Shown: positions 35,334 to 46,799 of the stretch, in pieces
Layout of the letters: every line of letters starts with the position of its first letter
Numbering within the stretch: position 1 is the stretch's first letter
DNA from: Calycina herbarum
Taxonomy: Eukaryota; Ascomycota; Leotiomycetes; Helotiales; Pezizellaceae
Assembly (NCBI GenBank): GCA_001414485.1
Contig: LLEY01000159.1
Location: 62,001-126,000 of the forward strand
Direction: 5' to 3'
Length of the DNA: 64,000 bases
Translations under genes and position numbers: made by a program
Notes under the pieces: generated by a model
Seen by the model: only the letters and a program-made list of their open reading frames with translations
What the model was told of the DNA's origin: nothing
Database searches by the model: none

Positions 35334-36571
35334 CGCGGATGTTTAAGTGTTTTAAGAAAGGTTAGCTCAAAGAGTAATATCCAAGTCCTGTATATAGGGA
35401 GATAACAGATGATATGACCTGCGAGAGGCTCGGGAGAAGTAAACCCTGTTACAGCAGTAGACATGAGGCAATGAAAAAGAAGTTGCCGTCTTGTGACTTT
35501 ACAGCCAAAGGAGCACGAAAACCTCGCTGCTTCATCAAGTAAGTTATCGTCCAGGTCAAAGTCAAAGCATCAGCTCCCTCACTTAACTAACGAAGAGGTC
35601 GGGAAAACCCCCAAGACCTTGTGTTTCAACTTCAGTTAGCAATAGTACGAGTTGGCGACGATAGAGCGGTGATAAATTACTTTTCAATTACCTAACAAAT
35701 GACCGGTATTCATTCCAAAAAAACCCCCCCCGCGGATTATACTCTGTGTTATATGCGGCGGTTCAGTTGCTCTGTGGCTCTAGGATGTTCAATATCTTGT
35801 TCGCTGTTCAACAAATTAACCGATAAATCTCCTAGATATTTTGGGCAACATTAAGGAATAGATATTGTCAAGATGTACGATGCCCAGCACTCTCCCATAA
35901 CCCCTCTATCCCCGAAATACTACATTCAAAGCACCGCTTCCCATCAAGAAATCCCAAAAGAGTGATTGTTTTCCTCATCAATAATTGACTAGCGTCAAAA
36001 TTCGGGAAATGAGGCCTCACACAAGCTACGTGTCGACCCTTTGGGTGAACAAGCCAACGGAGGAAAAGAGTGCCGGTGAGGTATGAAAAGTGGAATTTAT
36101 CATTCATTCAGGCGAAATAGAATCGAACATACTTGGGCGCTTGGAATCTCCCACTCACCGAGCCCTCTGTTCAGCTAGTTGCCTAGTTTTCTCAAAAGAG
36201 AAGGGGAGGGGAGAGCTCGTGGGAAGAACTGTTTGGAAGAGATACGCTTAAAGGCTAACTCAGCCCCAACAAATCCGAAAATGGAGAGATGAAAGGAAAG
36301 GCTGAAATGTCAGGTAATTGAATACTAAAATTCCACGTTGAATTAAACTCTCAACCCCATTTTGCGGCTTTTAACCCAATTAATCCACCAATTGTAACCT
36401 CAACATTGGTATCTTTTTCCCCTCATCGCTCGCCGTCATCGAAAAAGACCCAAAATATCTACAAGGCAACAAGCGGAAAGAATAGCAACCCCTAGAACTC
36501 CAGTATATGTAACGCCATCGCCAATGAAGCAAGGTCTAAAGCTCGCACACCCAGAAACCCACAAATCTCAT

Positions 36572-37934
36572 CTAAATATCCTCTTTCTCGTCAATGACAA
36601 CACCCCACTCATGATCCTCCTTTCCGTACATGATGTTCATCAACCATGTCTTGATGAGATGTGCGTACTCGCCGCTACCATCTCGGGCCATAGGGATATC
36701 GTAATCGACGTCCTTGTAACCAATTGCAGCAACTGGTGCAACGAAGAACTATTCAAGAGTCAGTAAAAAACTCGGGTAGATAGGGATTAGAAAAACTCAC
36801 AGCAGTACCAGCTCCAAAAGCCTCAACCATACGTCCCTCCTTCACAGCATCAACAACCTCATCCATCGTAAATCTCCTCTCCACAATTTCCAGAGCTTCC
36901 AATCCCGAAGATCCATCTGAAAGTCTCTCCCTGGCCAATTGGAGGATACTTCGTCGTGTAACACCATCAAGAATAATCTTATCATCCAAAGGCGCAGTAA
37001 CAAGTTGGAGTTTTCCCTCCTTCGTTCTCCAAACAACCATAAAGTTAGAAGCTCCAGCTTCCGTAACATGACCATCCAGAAGCCAGAGAACTTGGTGGTA
37101 GCCTCGCTCGGAAGCCTCTTTGGTTGCCATTAATGTTGGTCCGTAGTTTGCTCCGACCTTGGCGAAGCCGAATCCACCGGGCCATGCTCTAACTCCATCG
37201 CAGGAGGCAAGCAATCTCATACCCTTGGGGTTTTCGAGTATTGGCATGAAAGTGGCGATGACGAAGAGGGTGGCTTCCTTGGGACTGGCGACACCGAGGG
37301 CACCTCCAGAACCGATCATGCTGGGTCTGAGGTAGAGGAAGGTTCCTGGGCGGGATTTAGGGAGCCATTTTGGTCCGTCGACGGCGACCATGGCGAGGAT
37401 TAACTTCTCCAATTCCTTGGGGTCGAATCCGGGGAGGGCAATACGAGTGGATGAGACCAACTATTTTATTATTAGAATGACGTCTGTTGAATTTCAGCCA
37501 AGTGCAAAACCCACCATACGCTTGCAGTTGCAATCTGGTCTGAATAATCTCAATTTTTCGTCATATCCTCTGTACATCTTCATTCCCTCGAAACACTCGG
37601 TTGCGTAGTGAAGACATGATGCGGTTGGAGCAAGAGAGAGGTTGCCATATGGTCTTAATTCAGGAGCATCCCACCCGGTGGCTGCTCGCCAAACGGCGGT
37701 AATCATATGATCGGTACATTGGGAAGCAGTGTTGATAATTGGATCTCCAGGTTCTGGGACGGTCATAGGAGTCTTGGTCTTGGTGAAGATCAATTTCGAA
37801 GAATCGAGGGATTGTAAAGTTGACGTAACCTTTACTACTGAGGCAGTCTGGGCAAGTTTCTTTTCTACGGCCGCGGCTGTAAGTTCCGAGGCCTCTTGGA
37901 CGACATGTGGTGGGGTGACAGCGGAGGGTGCCAT
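36572..37934 (-). CDS. Branched-chain amino acid aminotransferase
   Basis: Exons 37515-37934, 36801-37460 and 36572-36748 (introns 54 and 52 nt) encode 418 residues. Class-IV PLP features are ATECFEGMKMYRG, the substrate loop with LRLFRPDCN, and RAWPGGFGFAKVGANYGPTL, whose Lys is the expected Schiff-base residue (compare GDKKLGANY in yeast Bat proteins). VTEAGASNFMVVW and the C-terminal EAFGAGTA-FFVAPVAAIGYKD span the last intron. The enzyme interconverts Leu, Ile and Val with their 2-oxo acids. The ATG at 37934 begins MAPSAVTPP; an in-frame ATG at 38009 adds 25 residues with hydrophobic and basic character (SVRYFKPPSSN), which could produce a mitochondrial form from a longer transcript. Which start dominates cannot be told. 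Confidence 0.95.
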
Positions 37935-39197
37935 GTTGGAGGAAGGTGGTTTAAAATATCTGACAGAAAGTGTAGTGACGGCGTTAGAGATAACAAAGAG
38001 ACAGGTCAATCAATTAGACGACTCAATAGACAAAGTGATTGTGAATTGCAGAAGCGAAAAAGGAAGTCGGGAGGGGTACAAGAGTCTTTATAGAATTGAG
38101 ATTGAGTCAGAGATTTCCAATGGCGTGGAAAGGGACTTTCCGTAGTGCTGCTTTCTGGTCTCGTTACCAAGCGAGTGGATCAGAGGAGGATGGTCTGGGA
38201 AGGTGTGGAACTACCTATTGGAAAAAACGTTTGACTACCTGCGTCTCTCTGGCAAGGTTATCAGCGGCCACTAGCAAAAGAGATGCATGGCACTTCCGAG
38301 TCGGCCGTTCGTTTCCACTCTACCCGTCAAAGATTTTGCAAGCACTTGCTTGCAGTTTGGACGTCTTGCATTGTTGGCCCCTCAATCCAGATTGGGCCAT
38401 TACGGGTATGGTTACCATCACTGCTGCACGCCACCGGCGGCTCAGCTGCAGATGCAGTGACAGGTAGGACGACAGCTAAAGATGAAAGCTGGAGACATAC
38501 ATTACCGTGTAGACACAACACCCAGCAGGCTGGATTGCTCGAGTTTTCAAGGGCAGCTCATGTGAGGCCAGTTGAGAGGCTAGAGATTAGCCCCGTCACC
38601 GCTTTTTGATCAGGCCCTGTGTGTGCCGGTATCGCGGTAGTCCTAGTCTTTCTAAGATAATGGCAGGAAATGTTCTTTAGAGAGCCGTACGAGAATTGAA
38701 ATGACGATGTTTCGTCAGAAGTTGAGGGGCGGAGCGAATCCGTACCGCGAATAGCCACCTTAAGCCGCCGCACATGACCCCCTCTTCTCTACCAACCTCG
38801 ATAACTATGTGCTATTGGCAGGAAAAGCAGGTACTTCGCTGTATTTTCACAGAAATTTCATTTGCCCCATACACTTTCGTTATCTGCAGAAAAAGAGACT
38901 TCAAGGAGATAAACTTCTCTCTCTTATCAAATGAGATCACCGACGCCCGTTGCAGATTGAATTTCTCGCTAAGCGGGGGGTACGACGCCCTTCTGGGCAC
39001 ATATATCGGGGTAACTCGCAGCTCGGGGTTGCTATAACCAGAAACTCTCTTCAATTATTCAACGCGTCTATCTCCAACTGTCTACTTTTTTCTACTGGGT
39101 ATTCTCCGCACGTGTTGAACGCCGAAGACAAATGCAAAATCCAACGAACCAAGACTCTCTTCCCAAAAGAACTACTGATTGGGCTGAGATACTTTCT
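37935..39197. other. Intergenic, no gene supported
   Basis: 1.26 kb between the aminotransferase start and the cytidylyltransferase 3' end. It contains the possible upstream start of the aminotransferase (38009). No other gene. Confidence 0.45.
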
Positions 39198-40703
39198 TCA
39201 TGCAGAGCCCTCCTTCAACTTCTGTTCCTCCTCCATCTTCTCTCTTCTCAATTGGGCTTCCTCGCCAATTCCCTTGACCCCTTTCACCCGCTGTCTCTCT
39301 TCATACATATCACGGCTCTTCATAATTCGCTGGACGATCTGTCCAGCATTGACACCAGCATAATCATGCAATCCGATCTCCCTATAGATACCCATTTCTT
39401 TGGGTGCCGTATAAGGATCATATGTAAGAGGCATGAAGCTGGTTGGTCCATGATAAACAGCATCTGGAGTACCCCACGGGGTTGACGTGAGGTATGCTCT
39501 GGTCGGAGTAAAAGGAGCTCCGAAAATGACAGAATTGATGTACTACAACTCAATTAGCCAACCACTGTCCATAACTTCAGAACTATCACCTACCTTGCAT
39601 TGCAGTACGCATAGACCCCGCTCGTAAATGTTCATGATGGGGTAGTTTACGCCCTTCCAGTGATTGATTACCTCGTCATCATGCACGCCAGCAATAACAA
39701 AGACTGGTCCGTAATCGGAGCCCCTCCCTGTTCTCTCTTGGACTGCTTCTTCAAGGTACCATCCTTCCTCTACACCAATCCTCTCTTCTTCTTTGATCAC
39801 ACGTCGGAGGAACTCAATGTGTCCGGAGGAGAAGAGATCAAAGCCTCCGTCAACATATACGACCCGTTGACCCGGCTTGGGTTGAGAACCTTCACATAGT
39901 CGGCTAAACACACCTTTCTCCTCCTCAGTATGGTCTTCTCTTGCTGCCATTGATGCAGTCCAAAACCAGACGCTTGATCCGGGGTGGAGCCCAGTCTGAT
40001 CTGTAGCGTATTGCTGGATTCTTTCAGTCATGGCAACACCCTCCTTCTTTCTCTCTTCCTCAGTCCCGGAACCTTCTTGTCCAGAAAGGAGTTTGGTGAA
40101 GGACTTGATAAAGTGTGTGCGGGTGCAAAGCAGCATTCTTCCTACAAGATCTGTTGTTGAAATGCTTGGTGTCCTCTTTACCACCTTGAATCGACCAGCA
40201 GCCTTCACATATCGATAACAATCCTCTCCACTACTATCGGATGTAATATCGTCCCCATGTACCACATATTTGCAGCCGTAATGGGAGATCCAAGGAAGAG
40301 AAGTAACATATGGCGCATACGCAACGGACTGTGTAACCCATCGGCAGGCATCCACAGCAGAGATTCTTGAAGAGGAATCAGCGGAAAGCAAGCACCAAAC
40401 CCCTCTTGTGTTTACCGTTCTTCCAGCGTCATGACCGTAGGCCCCTTGTTCTCGAGGATGGACTCGTCGGAATGGATGCCGACTACGAGCTCGGTACCTA
40501 GCTGTCGAGCTTGCAGCATTGCGCCGGCATGTCCTGAAATAGAAGTTAGTCGTATTTCCGGGGATGGCGATCTGGAAGGATTTGGGAATTGTACCATGGT
40601 GGAAGAAATCCCAGCAACCATCGACCCAAATGCGGTCGTCTAGGATTTCTGGTGCAGCATCGCCAAATGGGCCCTCTTGCTCTAGGTTCGGAGCAGTAGA
40701 CAT
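39198..40703 (-). CDS. ect1: Ethanolamine-phosphate cytidylyltransferase
   Basis: Exons 40595-40703, 40416-40533, 39594-40365 and 39198-39542 (introns 61, 50 and 51 nt) encode 447 residues. There are two tandem cytidylyltransferase domains. The N-terminal one has VDGCWDFFHHGHAGAMLQAR with an intact HxGH and ends with YVVHGDD, as in Pcyt2/Ect1. The C-terminal one reads VDGGFDLFSSGHIEFLRR, so the first His of HxGH is Ser. RTPSISTTDLVGRML matches the conserved RTxGxSTT-like signature. Enzyme role: CTP plus phosphoethanolamine to CDP-ethanolamine, the rate-limiting step of the Kennedy pathway for phosphatidylethanolamine. The C-terminal end is a charged helix (EEQKLKEGSA). An upstream in-frame hydrophobic extension from 40757 (LLPLLLLALFAFAIS) exists but is unlikely to be used. 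Confidence 0.95.
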
Positions 40704-41611
40704 GGTGAATGAAATAGCAAAAGCAAACAAGGCAAGCAAAAGCAATGGTAGCAACAATGGAATGAATGCGGTGAAGAAGTGTTATTGTAGTGACTCAAGT
40801 TTCCCCGCCGGACCTCTGTATGGTGGGGTAAAAGTCTAAGGATGGATTCGCCTATCATGCCTCTCTCACAGCAGGCGTTTGCCGCTGAAGGCAGGCAAAT
40901 TCGATTCGGTCACTCCAATGAAGAAAGAAGAAAGAAGAAACAAACTCCGGAACCAGGCGATTGTAGATCAGGGGACCAACAGGAGGGCCATATCAGCTTG
41001 TGCCTTGGGCGGCATACATAAAACTGCATTCCGAACTGTTTGAGGATCGCCTCATTCAGGGGCACTCCTGGCGAAGTCTCCCAGAGCTGGCTCAAGGCTG
41101 GCTGGACTGGTCACTTTGCGCACTTTGCGACACCCGATGAAGGGCAATATTGCCAGATGTATTGACTCCTTCGGAAGGATGAGAATAATTGGTACCCTCC
41201 TGGGACCCTTCTGGGGGATACATAGCGTCATTCCTCCCGTACAAGTACAGGACCATGTTCCTGATGCTTCAAACTTGCGTTCCTAGAACTGACCTGTACG
41301 AAAAGCACTTGCTTGTTACCGCCGTGCTGCTAGCCTGAGGATTCCTTTTGCGAATGAGGTTGGCGCCGCCACAAAAACTGGAACAACAACGACACACTGG
41401 GAAAAAGTGAATCCTGCATATGTATCTCTTCTTGTTTCTCTCCTTCTCGCACCATCTGCAATTGCCCATCGAACTGTGCGCATTGCCATCTTTGTCTCTG
41501 AAAGAGTTCAGAGGTGTAGCCTCCGGCGTGAGATCACCGATCACCGACATTTTGGTGGGGAAACAGCACAGCGTCTGCCCCTTGCAGTAAAAAGACGAAG
41601 AGCCGACCGAT
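40704..41611. promoter_or_regulatory. Divergent promoter region, ect1 and 41612 gene
   Basis: 0.9 kb between the starts of two divergent genes. No discrete regulatory motif assigned and no further gene. Confidence 0.4.
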
Positions 41612-43018
41612 ATGCATCACACGGCCTTTTCAAATGGAGGAGGCCTATTCTCCAAGGGAGGCAGTATTTTCGGCGGAGGAAACAAAACGCCCACTTCCTC
41701 AACAAGACCCAGCACCAGCAGTGGTCCAACGTCAACATATGCCGATTCCACCTTCCTGACTACCTCATCCTCATTCTCCCGCAAGGCGTCGTTTTCAACA
41801 AAGTCCCCTACAGCATATCGCGGTCGCAACACCCCAAATTCCGCAACTCTCTCCCCCGAGAAGCCTGAAAAACGCGCCAATTCCACGTCTGCGCAAACGA
41901 GGGCTGCCAATCCACAAGGAGGAGGAATTTCTTTAACTGTTCCTGCGCCGGATTTTGAGAAACCGCCAAAAACTGCGGATAGTTTCAATATTGTCGTTGC
42001 AGAATCTCTCCCCTCGCCTGCCTCAGATACAAACTCTTATACCTCGACAACACCATTTGAAAATATGCTGGCAAGGCCAGGAACCTCCGGGGCATCCAAT
42101 GGGGTTCCCAATTTTGCGCCATTACAACAGCCTACTAGTCCGACAATGGAAAATATCACATTTCAGCATATACAAGAGATTTCTTCGAAACGAATATCAA
42201 CGTTGGATTATTTGAGGAAGGCGTACGTGAAGATTACTAGAAAATCCTTTCTGAATTTAACTCTAACTTTTTACAGTCATGAAGGCCGTGTATATTGGTT
42301 CAACACATTATTGTTCAATAAACCAGATCTCCAACGAATGCCCTACTTCGACAGTCGAAAAATCGCCCGCCGAGCCACGAATTATCTCCTCCTTGGCCTT
42401 TCCCTCCCCACCATAATCGACCTCAATGGTTCCAACCCTCTGGAATTCCTGAAAACACTCAATGCCCTCCTAGCCGAATTCGAGTCCTACCAATCCATCC
42501 ACCCCTCCGAAGGATCCTCCTCCCTCTCCCGCGGTCGATTCCCCCAAATGTTCAAAAGAGCAACCGGCGCAGGCAGCAAAGGACGAAGAACAAGCTCCGC
42601 AGCCGAAATCGGGCTACCAATGGGAAACGACTCGTTCGAATCGAAATCTAGTTCCACAAATGGCGCAGGAGGAGGTTCGGGATCTGCATCTTCTTTTGCG
42701 GTTGGGGAAACGGATTTGTTGCCTGGAGAGGAATATACATATCTACTCACTCCCTCGTTACCTTTTGATCCTGATTTCTACGAGACGTTTGCGACGCTTT
42801 GTGATGTTTTGATTGATTGTTATACGAAGCTGATGAGTTTGGTTTCTTCGCCTAAGGAGTGTAATCCCAATATGGCGGAAATGTTTACCAAGGCGGATGC
42901 GAGGGTGAGGAAGATCATTGTGCAGGGTGTTGTGAAGGAGTTTGAGGATAGTAGTAGGACGGGGGTTAAGCAGGAGGTGGGGAGTGTTGGGAGAGTGGTA
43001 CTTGGTGGGTTGATGTGA
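41612..43018 (+). CDS. Conserved-looking fungal protein of unknown function
   Basis: Exons 41612-42222 and 42277-43018; the 54-nt intron (GTACGT...CTCTAAC...TTACAG) splices KA to HEGRVYW and gives 450 residues. The first ~180 residues are low-complexity Ser/Thr/Pro/Gly-rich and probably disordered. A folded region begins ISTLDYLRKAHEGRVYWFNT and includes LFNKPDLQRMPYFDSRKIARRATNYLLLGLSLPTI. A second Gly/Ser-rich linker is followed by a helical C-terminus (FYETFATLCDVLIDCYTKLM to VVLGGLM). No transmembrane segment, enzyme motif or known domain is recognised. The intron is a multiple of three and stop-free, so retention adds 18 residues. The ATG at 41612 is supported only by being the first in frame. 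Confidence 0.75.
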   Translation: MHHTAFSNGGGLFSKGGSIFGGGNKTPTSSTRPSTSSGPTSTYADSTFLTTSSSFSRKASFSTKSPTAYRGRNTPNSATLSPEKPEKRANSTSAQTRAANPQGGGISLTVPAPDFEKPPKTADSFNIVVAESLPSPASDTNSYTSTTPFENMLARPGTSGASNGVPNFAPLQQPTSPTMENITFQHIQEISSKRISTLDYLRKAYVKITRKSFLNLTLTFYSHEGRVYWFNTLLFNKPDLQRMPYFDSRKIARRATNYLLLGLSLPTIIDLNGSNPLEFLKTLNALLAEFESYQSIHPSEGSSSLSRGRFPQMFKRATGAGSKGRRTSSAAEIGLPMGNDSFESKSSSTNGAGGGSGSASSFAVGETDLLPGEEYTYLLTPSLPFDPDFYETFATLCDVLIDCYTKLMSLVSSPKECNPNMAEMFTKADARVRKIIVQGVVKEFEDSSRTGVKQEVGSVGRVVLGGLM

Positions 43019-44597
43019 GAGTCTTTTGGTATGGAGTATGATGGATGAATTGGCGTTTAAAGGATTGCATGGAATAAGAGGGCATGGAATGGCATGATAC
43101 CGAATGGGATAAACTGGGATGGATGATTTATGAGCTGCAAATATTGTACTGCTTCAAGAGACAGAAGGATTCGCTGGAGAGTTTTGCATCATTATGCTAG
43201 AATATGTTGAAGATAGTCTTCTGAAAACCATATGCATAATACAAATAATATCCAACAATTATCAGGGATGGTTTTTGCCTCAAGACTCAAAATGACTTCT
43301 TATTTAGCTCGCAAAGCTCCAATACAATTCACCCCCTCAAAAATGTCTTCAAGCCCAATAACAATCTACTTCAGCCAGGTTACAAGTTCGAAAAAATCAA
43401 TGACCGTGGGATGGATTGGCTTAAAAAGGAAGTGGGCTTAAAAAGGAAGTGGTTCCAATGAGAAGTTCAAGTCATGAAGAAGTCATTTGGTATTTGCACT
43501 CTTTTTATTATTCTATCAGTACGGAGAATACAAATAGTTGTAAAAGCAAAAGCAATCGCAAAAAGCCTTGACCACATTCTTTACTTAAAGAATGAGATAT
43601 CGATCAGAAACCATAACGTTAAATTGAATCATCAATACGTAGAACCGCTTTTTACACGGACTACTTCAGTGCTTGACTCTGTATTGGAGATCATCATATC
43701 GAAAGCAAGGCCACGGTCCAGCTCCTTCGAAAGAGCATCTGACACCACGCATCCAAGACCGACAAGGATCTTTCCATGAGGAAAGACCTAGAGTGTTGTC
43801 GCCGACCAAAGATTAGCAGCATCCGCTTTCCCATAAGCTACAGACCCAAAAGAAAAAAAGGTGAACCCCTCGCATCAAGAATAAGCCCCATCGAGTTACT
43901 CAATGAACCACTTGCATGAGACATTGAGCAATCGCATAACTATCGATCTCGACGAAAATGTTTCCAATCACCAGAACATCCCCACGCTTCCAAGAACAGT
44001 CCACACACCTCCTGCAGATGTGCCTCTAAAAATTTCAAACAACCTTCCCCCAAAGAGCGCGGACTCATATCATCGTCCATATGGTCTCCTCGAGTTCCGG
44101 ATGTAGATATCGACATTGGGGTGGATGCAGTACGAACGGTGCGTAGGTGGATGGAAAAGAATGAAGAATTGGTGAGGAAAAGCCGCAAGGTGCTTCTATG
44201 GCGGCGCGTTTCCGCAATTCCTTCGCAAGGAAGGGTGTCCGGGGACTTTCTCCCAAAGCATGAAGATGTTGAAAGGCCCCGAAGGATCTTTCTGTTTGTG
44301 GGCTTCGAATGCGATTCTTTGAGCGAGAGGGTTGAAGAAGGAAAGAAAAAAGGCCCAGTAGAAAAAAAAGTCGAGGTTTTGAAGAACCCCACTAGCGTGG
44401 TTCGCCGCCTTGCTTACTAAGACGGAGCTAGGCAGAAAACGCGCAGGGGTGTCAAGGTACTGAAAGCGGAAAGCGCGATCTTTTGAAAGCTATCGGTTCA
44501 CTGCCTGGAAGCCCTCACAATTTTGTCCTGGACAAGAACAACCGATCTTCGCCAAATCACCCTCTTCATAAGCATCTGATTGAGGAAATCAGTCAAG
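43019..44597. other. Intergenic, 17-bp direct duplication
   Basis: 1.6 kb upstream of Rae1. A perfect tandem duplication of 17 bp, beginning GGCTTAAAAAGG, sits at 43418-43434 and 43435-43451. Overlapping frames on both strands near 43940-44420 are low-confidence. Confidence 0.5.
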
Positions 44598-45787
44598 ATG
44601 TCCGGTCTCTTCGGAACTTCCAGCGCAACTGCGACCGCCGCAAATAGTCTGGGTGATTTGACAAAGGATATCACTTTGAACAACCCACCAGAAGACAGCA
44701 TCTCCGACCTCAGCTTCTCGCCGGTTAGCAACCATCTCGCTGTAGCTTCATGGGATAACAAAGTTCGGATATATGAAATCAATGCCCAGGGAGGGGAGGG
44801 GAAGGCACTTTACGACCACCAAGGTCCAGTCTTGAGTACTCACTGGTCAAGTGTATGTTCTCCTTCGAAGATTACCAAAATAGAGGATGGAGTTGCTAAC
44901 ATAGTGTTTAGGATGGCAAAAAAGTAGTTTCAGCAGGCGCAGACAAGGCAGCTAGGTTGTTGGATTTGGGAGCTGGACAGACTACAACTGCTGCTCAGGT
45001 CGCGGTCCACGATCAGCCTATTCGATCCGTTCGATTCTTCACCCCACCAAACTCGAACGCAGAGATGATAGTTACTGGATCATGGGATAAGACTATCAAA
45101 TATTGGGATCTCCGACAATCGACTGCTGTAGCTACCGTACAATGCCAGGAGCGAGTTTATACTATGGATGTCGCAAAGAACCTCTTGGTAGTTGGGACCG
45201 CCGACCGTTATATCAATATCATCAACTTGGGAGACCCTGGAAAAATCTACAAGACCCTACAAAGTCCATTGAAGTGGCAAACAAGAGTTATTAGCTGCTT
45301 CCCAGACGCATCGGGTTTCGCAGTTGGAAGTATCGAAGGAAGATGTGCTATTCAATACGTCGAAGAAAAGGATGCCAGGTAAGTTCCCCTCAACCCTCCT
45401 TCCCACAACCCAAACTGACCAAAAACCAGCTCAAACTTCTCCTTCAAGTGCCACCGAGACCCTCCCCAAAACAACATGACCAACGTCTACTCAGTTAACG
45501 CCATCTCCTTCCACCCAGTCCACGGCACCTTCAGCACCGCAGGCTCAGACGGTACATTCCACTTCTGGGATGGAGTCGCTAAACACAGACTCAAGGGCTA
45601 CCCAACAGTCGGAGGAACCATCTCAGCAACAGCCTTCAACCACGACGGTAGCATCTTCGCCTACGCTGTAAGCTACGACTGGAGCAAAGGCTACGCAAGC
45701 AACAACACGCAATACCCCAACAAGATCATGATGCACCCCGTCACACCCGAAGAATGCAAGCCTCGACCAAGTACCAAGAAGCGGTAG
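44598..45787 (+). CDS. rae1: mRNA export factor Rae1/Gle2, WD40
   Basis: Exons 44598-44852, 44912-45378 and 45430-45787 (introns 59 and 51 nt) encode 359 residues. The start MSGLFGTSSATA is followed by NPPEDSISDLSFSP, which is strongly conserved in Rae1. WD40 repeats follow, with SWDNKVRIYE, AGADKAARLLDL, TGSWDKTIKYWDLRQ, VGTADRYINIINL, and the last repeat TAGSDGTFHFWDG. A C-terminal YDWSKGYASNNTQYPNKIMMHPV closes the propeller as in Gle2. Rae1 binds the GLEBS motif of a nucleoporin (Nup98 type) at the nuclear pore and helps export poly(A)+ RNA; it also has spindle roles in animals. Confidence 0.97.
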
Positions 45788-46799
45788 ATTAGAATTAAAA
45801 GATTGGCGTTGAATGGAAAATATTGAAGGGAGGGAGGGAAAAATGGACGGAGGGAATTTGAGAGGTGATTAATTGTCACAATGTACTAAATGCACGCTTC
45901 TTTCTTTTTGAAGTACAAAAGGAGACGTCGGGAGGAGAAACTTCATGGCATGGTGGCGTTTTTGGGATTATTTGTTGTGTTGTAGCGGCGAAATACCATA
46001 GCAGGGAAGAATACTTTAGATAGGAACGAAATGAAGTAAATGTTCTTCTATCAGACTACATCATTAAGCAGGAATTCGTGACTTTGGCCTTGTAATGGCT
46101 TCTCCTCTATTTCTATATGCATAGAGACAAAATGAACCCCAGTTACGCTGACTTTCCAAGTAGGGTATCACAGTTGAGGAACTTGATGAATTTGAACAAA
46201 CATCGCTTAGATAACTTCTTTTGCTACAGAAGAACCACCATTCCTCGATCGAGCTAGTAATTCAGCGAGGTGCATTATATTCTCCACCACGCTAATATTG
46301 AAAGTGTTCTCGAGTGTCGAGATGGCTTCTTCATCATCAACAAAAAAACTGTGTGCCTGAAATCGATTTCCCCCTTGTCGGCTCTACTGAGTCTGCTGAA
46401 GTCGCTGGGTATGCTGATGTCGCTGGGTACAGGGAATAGATTGCGCAGTCAAGCCACCAAAAGTCTTCGTTTTGAAATCAGGCTGCGTTGGCAAGTTATG
46501 ATTGGGAAGACGGCAAGCCGTGTAACACGAACTTGGTTTATTTTCGCCTATTAGCTTGAGAGTTGAAATACTGGCTATACCTGCAGACAGCTGCCTATTT
46601 TGAGTACTACTGGTTATTCTGCCTCCTCACCAAGACGGGTTCTGAAAATAGTGTGCTTCTCTGGATGGTTGCCGGTCTGCAAAAGTAAAATAAACCCACC
46701 CGTAGTTCACTCGTCCGGAAAGCGCACTACTCCATTAAAGAGAGAATCAAGAGCTGTGCTGTGAACCTCTCAGTTGGTAGCATGACTTCAGCACAGGAT
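45788..46799. other. Intergenic with 18-bp tandem duplication
   Basis: One kilobase downstream of Rae1. Two 18-bp units (46394-46411 and 46412-46429) starting TGCTGA and ending CGCTGGGTA differ at one base. The open frame around them (46270-46554) has no recognised content. Confidence 0.45.

Larger units (their letters stand above)
33613..36571. other. Gene-poor interval of 3 kb
   Basis: No protein gene is supported between fimbrin and the aminotransferase. The interval contains two copies of a paired GTCGAAA motif (listed separately) and a C8 run at about 35727. Small frames within it have no recognised content. Confidence 0.5.

Noticed and set aside
43940..44420. Overlapping long frames on both strands upstream of Rae1
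   Set aside because: Composition is Arg/Ser/Lys-rich without domains, and the two frames overlap in opposite directions; probably chance.
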